From assembly GCF_003751605.1 (NCBI RefSeq), contig NZ_RJVJ01000001.1, forward strand, positions 1,922,001-1,986,000: a stretch of DNA of 64,000 nucleotides, given 5' to 3'. Position 1 is the stretch's first letter; each line of letters starts with the position of its first letter. Shown here one piece after another: positions 60,182 to 64,000 of the stretch. The position numbers and the translations under genes are program-made. The stretch comes from Kitasatospora cineracea (GTDB taxonomy: Bacteria; Actinomycetota; Actinomycetes; Streptomycetales; Streptomycetaceae). The notes below the pieces were generated by a model. That model was not told the origin of the DNA, searched no databases, and worked only from the letters and a program-made list of their open reading frames with translations.

Positions 60182-61450
60182 ATGGACGTGAACGTGGCCG
60201 CCGCCGCTGCCTGCGCCATAGCCGGGCTCGGCGTCGGCCTCACCGCCTCCATCGCCTTCCGCTGGAGCGAGCGCGAGCAGGCACGCGGCAGGAGCGGCAA
60301 GACCGGCAGGACCAACAGGAACGCGGCGCCGGAACTGGAGCAGGAACCGGCCCTGCCCCCGGGCGTGGACACCGTGCTCTCGGTGCTGCGCTCCTGCGCG
60401 ATCGTGCTCGGCGAGGGCGACGAGGTGGTCAAGGCCTCCTCCGCCGCCTACGCGATGGGCCTGGTCCGCGGCGGCAAGGTGGCCGTGGACCCGATGCTGT
60501 CGCTGGCCCGCTCCACCCGGCGGGACGGCGAGATCCGGCAGATCGAGCTGGAGCTGACCCGCCCCGGCGCCTCGGCCCGCACCGCCGAGCCGCTGGCGGT
60601 CTCGGTCCGGGTCGCCCCGCTGGGCTCCCGGCTGGTGCTGGTGCTGGTCGAGGACCGCACCGAGCGCCGCCGGATCGAGGCGATCCGCCGCGACTTCGTG
60701 GCGAACGTCTCGCACGAGCTGAAGACCCCGGTCGGCGCGCTCTCGTTGCTCTCCGAGGCCGTCGCGGACGCCTCCGACGACCCGGAGGCGGTGCAGCGCT
60801 TCGCCGGCCGGATGCAGGTGGAGGCCACCCGGCTGGCCAGCCTGGTGCAGGAGATCATCGACCTGTCCCGGGTCCAGGACGACCAGCTCAAGGTCGACCC
60901 GGAGCCGGTCGCGGTGGACGAGCTGATCGCCGAGGCGATCGACCGCTGCCGGCAGACCGCCGCCGCCAAGCAGATCGTCATCGCGGCGGGCGGCACCACC
61001 GACCTGTACCTGGTCGGCAACCGCGGCCAGCTGGCCGCCGCACTCGGCAACCTGGTGGAGAACGCGGTCAACTACAGCCCGCCGCGCACCAGGGTCGCCA
61101 TCGCCACCCGCCGGATCTCCAGCGCCGCGGCGCTGGGCGAGGCGGACGGCGAGCTGATCGAGATCTCGGTGACCGACCAGGGCATCGGCATCTCGGAGAA
61201 GGACCGCGAGCGGATCTTCGAACGCTTCTACCGGGTGGACCCCGCCCGCTCCCGCCTCACCGGTGGCACCGGCCTCGGCCTGTCCATCGTCAAGCACGTC
61301 GCCGCCTCGCACCGCGGCACCGTGTCGGTCTGGAGCGTCGAGGGCCAGGGTTCCACCTTCACTCTGCGGCTCCCCGCCGGGCAGGCCCCGGTCGAGGACC
61401 CCGAAAACCACGCAGCAACCACACTTCCTGCCCCGGAGGCCCGATCGTGA
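60182..61450 (+). CDS. phoR: Phosphate sensor histidine kinase PhoR (SenX3-like)
   Basis: The 422-residue kinase has a single TM helix at about 5-26 (the typical streptomycete PhoR has only one), a PAS-like region (about 60-160), HisKA with phospho-acceptor His178 (FVANVSHELKTPVGALSLL), and the ATPase boxes N (NLVENAVNYSPPRT), G1 (VTDQGIGISEKD), F (FERFYRVDPARSR) and G2 (GGTGLGLSIVKHVA). It phosphorylates PhoP under phosphate limitation. Leaderless start suggested by TACGCT (60169-60174). Overlaps phoP by 4 bp. Confidence 0.96.
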   Translation: MDVNVAAAAACAIAGLGVGLTASIAFRWSEREQARGRSGKTGRTNRNAAPELEQEPALPPGVDTVLSVLRSCAIVLGEGDEVVKASSAAYAMGLVRGGKVAVDPMLSLARSTRRDGEIRQIELELTRPGASARTAEPLAVSVRVAPLGSRLVLVLVEDRTERRRIEAIRRDFVANVSHELKTPVGALSLLSEAVADASDDPEAVQRFAGRMQVEATRLASLVQEIIDLSRVQDDQLKVDPEPVAVDELIAEAIDRCRQTAAAKQIVIAAGGTTDLYLVGNRGQLAAALGNLVENAVNYSPPRTRVAIATRRISSAAALGEADGELIEISVTDQGIGISEKDRERIFERFYRVDPARSRLTGGTGLGLSIVKHVAASHRGTVSVWSVEGQGSTFTLRLPAGQAPVEDPENHAATTLPAPEARS

Positions 61451-62139
61451 CCCGTGTACTGGTGGTCGAGGACGAGGAGTCGTTCAGCGACGCCCTGTCG
61501 TACATGCTCCGCAAGGAGGGCTTCGAGGTGGCGGTCGCCGCCACCGGGCCCGACGCGCTGGAGCAGTTCGAGCGCAACGGAGCGGACCTCGTCCTGCTCG
61601 ACCTGATGCTGCCCGGCCTGCCCGGCACCGAGGTCTGCCGCCAGCTGCGGGTCCGCTCCAACGTCCCGGTGATCATGGTCACCGCGAAGGACAGCGAGAT
61701 CGACAAGGTGGTCGGCCTGGAAATAGGAGCCGACGACTACGTCACCAAGCCGTACTCCACCCGCGAGCTGGTGGCCCGGATCCGCGCGGTGCTCCGCCGT
61801 CGCGGCGAGGACGGCGGCGCGGACGGTGCGACCGCCCCGGGCGCGCTGGAGGCCGGCCCGGTCCGGATGGACGTCGACCGGCACGTGGTGACGGTGGACG
61901 GCGCCAAGGTCGACCTGCCGCTCAAGGAGTTCGACCTGCTGGAGATGCTGCTGCGCAACGCGGGCCGGGTGCTGACCCGGATGCAGCTGATCGACCGGGT
62001 CTGGGGCGCGGACTACGTCGGCGACACCAAGACCCTGGACGTCCACGTCAAGCGCCTGCGGGCGAAGATCGAGCCGGACCCGGGCGCCCCGCGCTACCTG
62101 GTCACGGTCCGCGGCCTGGGCTACAAGTTCGAGCCGTAG
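61447..62139 (+). CDS. phoP: Phosphate response regulator PhoP (RegX3-like)
   Basis: The 230-residue OmpR-family regulator has a receiver domain with Asp9, phospho-acceptor Asp52 (VLLDLMLPGLPGTEVC), Thr (MVTAKDS) and Lys (VTKPYSTRELVARI). The DNA-binding winged helix follows (LPLKEFDLLEMLLRNAGRVL, TLDVHVKRLRAKIEPDPG). GTG start in a GTGA overlap with phoR. It controls phosphate scavenging and in streptomycetes also antibiotic output. A strong terminator follows. Confidence 0.97.
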   Translation: MTRVLVVEDEESFSDALSYMLRKEGFEVAVAATGPDALEQFERNGADLVLLDLMLPGLPGTEVCRQLRVRSNVPVIMVTAKDSEIDKVVGLEIGADDYVTKPYSTRELVARIRAVLRRRGEDGGADGATAPGALEAGPVRMDVDRHVVTVDGAKVDLPLKEFDLLEMLLRNAGRVLTRMQLIDRVWGADYVGDTKTLDVHVKRLRAKIEPDPGAPRYLVTVRGLGYKFEP

Positions 62140-62155
62140 ACCGCACCCCCGCAGC

Positions 62156-62193
62156 AAGGGGAGGGCCCCGCCTCGCGGCGGGGCCCTCCCCTT
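62156..62193 (+). terminator. Strong intrinsic terminator after phoRP
   Basis: Perfect 17-bp stem AAGGGGAGGGCCCCGCC (62156-62172) with 62177-62193, loop TCGC, then TTT, the clearest intrinsic terminator of the window. A divergent stem would also stop readthrough from the minus-strand lipoprotein gene. Confidence 0.88.
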
Positions 62194-62255
62194 TTGCTGT
62201 TTTGCTGCGGACGTCGGCGGCCTTCGCCGACTTCGCTACGGGCGCGCCCGGCGGG

Positions 62256-62924
62256 TCAGTGGGCCGAGGCCGAACCCGAGGGGCTGGCCGGGGCGGAGGC
62301 GCTGCCGCTCGCGGTGGCGCCGGCCGACGGCGAGCCGCTGGCACCGGCTGCCGGGGCGGAGGCACCGGCGGAGGCGGACGCGGACGCGCCGGCCGAGGCG
62401 GACGGGGCGGCCTTCTTCGGGCCGAAGCTCTCGTAGCTGCCGACGGCCGGCTGCACGTTGGCCTGGGCGGAGACCTCGCCGGCCTTCTCGAAGGTGAAGG
62501 TGGTCTTGACGTAGCCGCCGACCGACAACTGCGAGGAGGAGACCTGGGCGACCGGGCTGCCCTCGGCGCCGAGCAGCACCGACTGGTTGACCTTGAGGTC
62601 CACGGAGGAGACCGGGGCGCCGTTCTCGTCGGTCAGCTTGGCGGTGGCGTCGCCGATCTTGACCGAGGTGAGCACGTCGTCCGTGGCGCCGGCGTTGGCG
62701 ATGTTGACGGTGACGGTCGCCGGGCCGGTGTACGCACCGGCGCTGCCCGCCTCGGTGACCACGACGATGTTGTTGAGCTTGACGCCGTCCCCGACGCTCG
62801 TCGCCGCGTTGTCCGGCTTGATCTGCAGCGTGCTCGCGTCGTTGCCGGTGGCGCAGGCGGCCAGCGGGAGGATCGCGGCGAGGACGATGGCGGCGACAGC
62901 GCCGCGTCGAAGGCTCCGGCTCAC
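62256..62924 (-). CDS. Secreted lipoprotein, DUF461/PCuAC-like fold without metal motif
   Basis: The 222-residue product has a GTG start after AAGGAG. The lipobox LAAC follows a helix (GAVAAIVLAAILPLAACATG). The main domain (about 30-165) is beta-rich (TLQIKPDNAATSVGDGVKLN, AYTGPATVTVNIANAGATDD, VGGYVKTTFTFEKAGEVSAQ). I associate this position in streptomycetes with a DUF461-type protein. The copper-binding Met and His of PCuAC are missing: no Met after the start and no His until the last residue. The tail is Ala/Ser/Gly-rich. Confidence 0.8.
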   Translation of the reverse strand: MSRSLRRGAVAAIVLAAILPLAACATGNDASTLQIKPDNAATSVGDGVKLNNIVVVTEAGSAGAYTGPATVTVNIANAGATDDVLTSVKIGDATAKLTDENGAPVSSVDLKVNQSVLLGAEGSPVAQVSSSQLSVGGYVKTTFTFEKAGEVSAQANVQPAVGSYESFGPKKAAPSASAGASASASAGASAPAAGASGSPSAGATASGSASAPASPSGSASAH

Positions 62925-63300
62925 GGCGGCGACTTCTCCTTGATGGGGGGGATGATCCAGCGGAAAACGGATCACGGTCGGTGGTCGTGGGCCAGACTAC
63001 CGACCACACATATCCGGCTCTCACGGGGTGGCCCCGTGTCGCGGTCCGATCACGATCCGGGGTGTTCGGCGCGTCGGGGGCAAAAACTCAAGATCCAATC
63101 ATGGTTTCGGGGTCGTGACCAGAGGTTTCACCGCGCGGTCAGACCGCCTCCGACCTGCGGGAAGCCCGGATCGAACATCGGTCGCAGCATGCGACGGGGG
63201 TGGTTGTCAAGCCCTGGGACCGGCCCTGACCTGCGAAAACGCCCTTCGAGTCAGCCGAAAAGCGTGTTATTCTGGAAAGCCACGGAAGGGGTCCTGTCAC
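62925..63300. promoter_or_regulatory. Divergent intergenic region with the carD promoter
   Basis: 376 bp with no gene. The carD promoter is probably TTCGAG (63245-63250), 17-bp gap, TATTCT (63268-63273), with the ribosome site GGAAGGGG further down. A perfect GTCGCA-GCA-TGCGAC inverted repeat lies at 63181-63195, a possible operator. Confidence 0.6.
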
Positions 63301-63783
63301 ATGACGTTCAAGGTTGGCGACACGGTGGTCTACCCCCATCACGGGGCTGCGCTGATCGAGGCCATCGAAACTCGCCAGATCAAAGGTGTGGACAAGACCT
63401 ACCTGGTGCTGAAGGTGCAGCAGGGAGATCTGACGCTTCGCGTTCCCGCGGAGAACGCCGAGTTCGTCGGCGTCCGCGACGTGGTGGGCCAGGAAGGCCT
63501 GGACCGCGTGTTCGAGGTGCTGCGGGCACCGTACACCGAAGAGCCCACCAACTGGTCTCGCCGGTACAAGGCGAACCTCGAGAAGCTCGCGTCCGGCGAT
63601 GTGATCAAGGTCGCAGAGGTCGTTCGCGACCTGTGGCGCCGCGAGCGCGAGCGCGGCCTGTCCGCCGGCGAGAAGCGGATGCTGGCCAAGGCCCGGCAGA
63701 TCCTGGTGAGCGAGCTGGCACTCGCCGAGAACACCAACGAGGACAAGGCCGAGACGCTGCTCGACGAGGTCCTCGCCTCCTGA
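63301..63783 (+). CDS. carD: RNA polymerase-binding transcription regulator CarD
   Basis: The 160-residue protein has the N-terminal RNA-polymerase interaction domain ([36 protein letters not shown]) and a helical C-terminal DNA-binding domain with Trp85 ([16 protein letters not shown]), the residue that wedges into the -10 upstream fork in mycobacterial CarD. It stabilises open complexes at rRNA and other promoters. The length and every key residue match. In related genomes ispD and ispF follow; here the window ends before them. Confidence 0.97.
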   Translation: MTFKVGDTVVYPHHGAALIEAIETRQIKGVDKTYLVLKVQQGDLTLRVPAENAEFVGVRDVVGQEGLDRVFEVLRAPYTEEPTNWSRRYKANLEKLASGDVIKVAEVVRDLWRRERERGLSAGEKRMLAKARQILVSELALAENTNEDKAETLLDEVLAS

Positions 63784-63856
63784 GCCGCGACGAGCCGCGA
63801 GCCGGTCGAATTCTGATCTCCCAGCCCTGGCAACGGGGTTGAGCCAGGTTTGACGC

Positions 63857-63893
63857 AGCGCCCGGTGGTGCCCGAACAGGCACCTCGGGCGCT
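63857..63893 (+). terminator. Probable terminator after carD
   Basis: Two-part stem: AGCGCCCG (63857-63864) with 63886-63893, and inner GGTGCC (63867-63872) with 63879-63884, small internal bulge, loop CGAACA. Confidence 0.65.
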
Positions 63894-64000
63894 TCGCCAT
63901 GCCCGGAAGGGGGGTGGCATGGCGGAACGGCGAGCACGGTTCCACTAACGTGCAGTCAGGAAGGGGGCCTGCCCGCTCGCGTCATCCGCGCTCGGCACGG
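63894..64000. other. End of window, upstream of the next gene
   Basis: The last 107 bp hold no complete gene. A GTG in open frame near 63951 (after CACTAAC) could begin the next gene, but this cannot be decided within the window. By usual gene order ispD would follow. Confidence 0.35.

Noticed and set aside
58894..60432. Long minus-strand frame covering the Cys-rich peptide and phoU
   Set aside because: Only its last 60 codons have a ribosome site and sense. The rest is antisense or shadow to phoU.
62256..62924. Copper chaperone (PCuAC) function for the lipoprotein
   Set aside because: The fold may be similar, but the required Met and His ligands are absent.

Overview
The window is very GC-rich, with strong G/C third-position bias, many GTG starts, GTGA/ATGA gene overlaps, leaderless starts and long GC hairpins without U-tracts. 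This points to a streptomycete-type actinomycete, and Kitasatospora or Streptomyces is the best fit. The right-hand part (mshA, YbjN, gpmA, phoU, phoR/senX3, phoP/regX3, lipoprotein, carD) has the order I associate with the chromosomal core of Streptomycetaceae. I see no rRNA, tRNA, CRISPR array, transposase or prophage gene.

Layout. 0-6 kb: the 3' end of an ECF sigma factor with an overlapping membrane partner, an array of related hairpins, a fused polysaccharide deacetylase/glycosyltransferase, and a receptor-type Ser/Thr kinase. 6-14 kb: ion channel, membrane protein, TatA, paired DUF202 proteins, an MFS exporter with a divergent TetR regulator, a small cupin, an acyl-CoA dehydrogenase and a small secreted Asn/Gly-rich protein. 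14-22.7 kb: a translationally coupled Hsp90-like ATPase and TPR protein, a CDF metal transporter, a ThrE-type exporter and a membrane protein. 23-31.5 kb: an envelope block with an NlpC/P60 hydrolase, an Eis-like acetyltransferase, a LuxR-type regulator facing a 48-residue peptide and a 104-residue partner, then an Rpf-type transglycosylase and a CHAP hydrolase that carry nearly identical six-repeat C-terminal domains, with a lipoprotein between them. 32-37 kb: regulators and transporters (TetR, GNAT, MFS/LysR) and YceI. 37-44 kb: MoxR ATPase, VWA metallopeptidase, SNF2 helicase and a 50-residue ORF. 44-54 kb: hydrolases, an Xre regulator with a 20-bp palindromic operator, an HBHA-like protein, DUF2516, a REC-PP2C phosphatase, a macrodomain protein, a methyltransferase and mshA. 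54-64 kb: a two-TM protein, a probable frameshifted gene, MFS, gpmA, a GIY-YIG protein, a chitin-active LPMO with a DasR-type site, a nine-cysteine peptide, the phosphate-sensing phoU/phoR/phoP set with PHO-box-like repeats, a lipoprotein and carD.

How the genes work together. Cell-wall turnover and envelope sensing recur: NlpC/P60, Rpf, CHAP, kinase, deacetylase/glycosyltransferase, and TatA for export. Phosphate control (phoU-phoRP) and amino-sugar/chitin control (dre site, LPMO) sit side by side near the right end. The least explained units are the Hsp90-TPR pair, the MoxR/VWA/SNF2 set, the regulator plus short-peptide locus, and the duplicated propeller-type domain shared by two different wall hydrolases.
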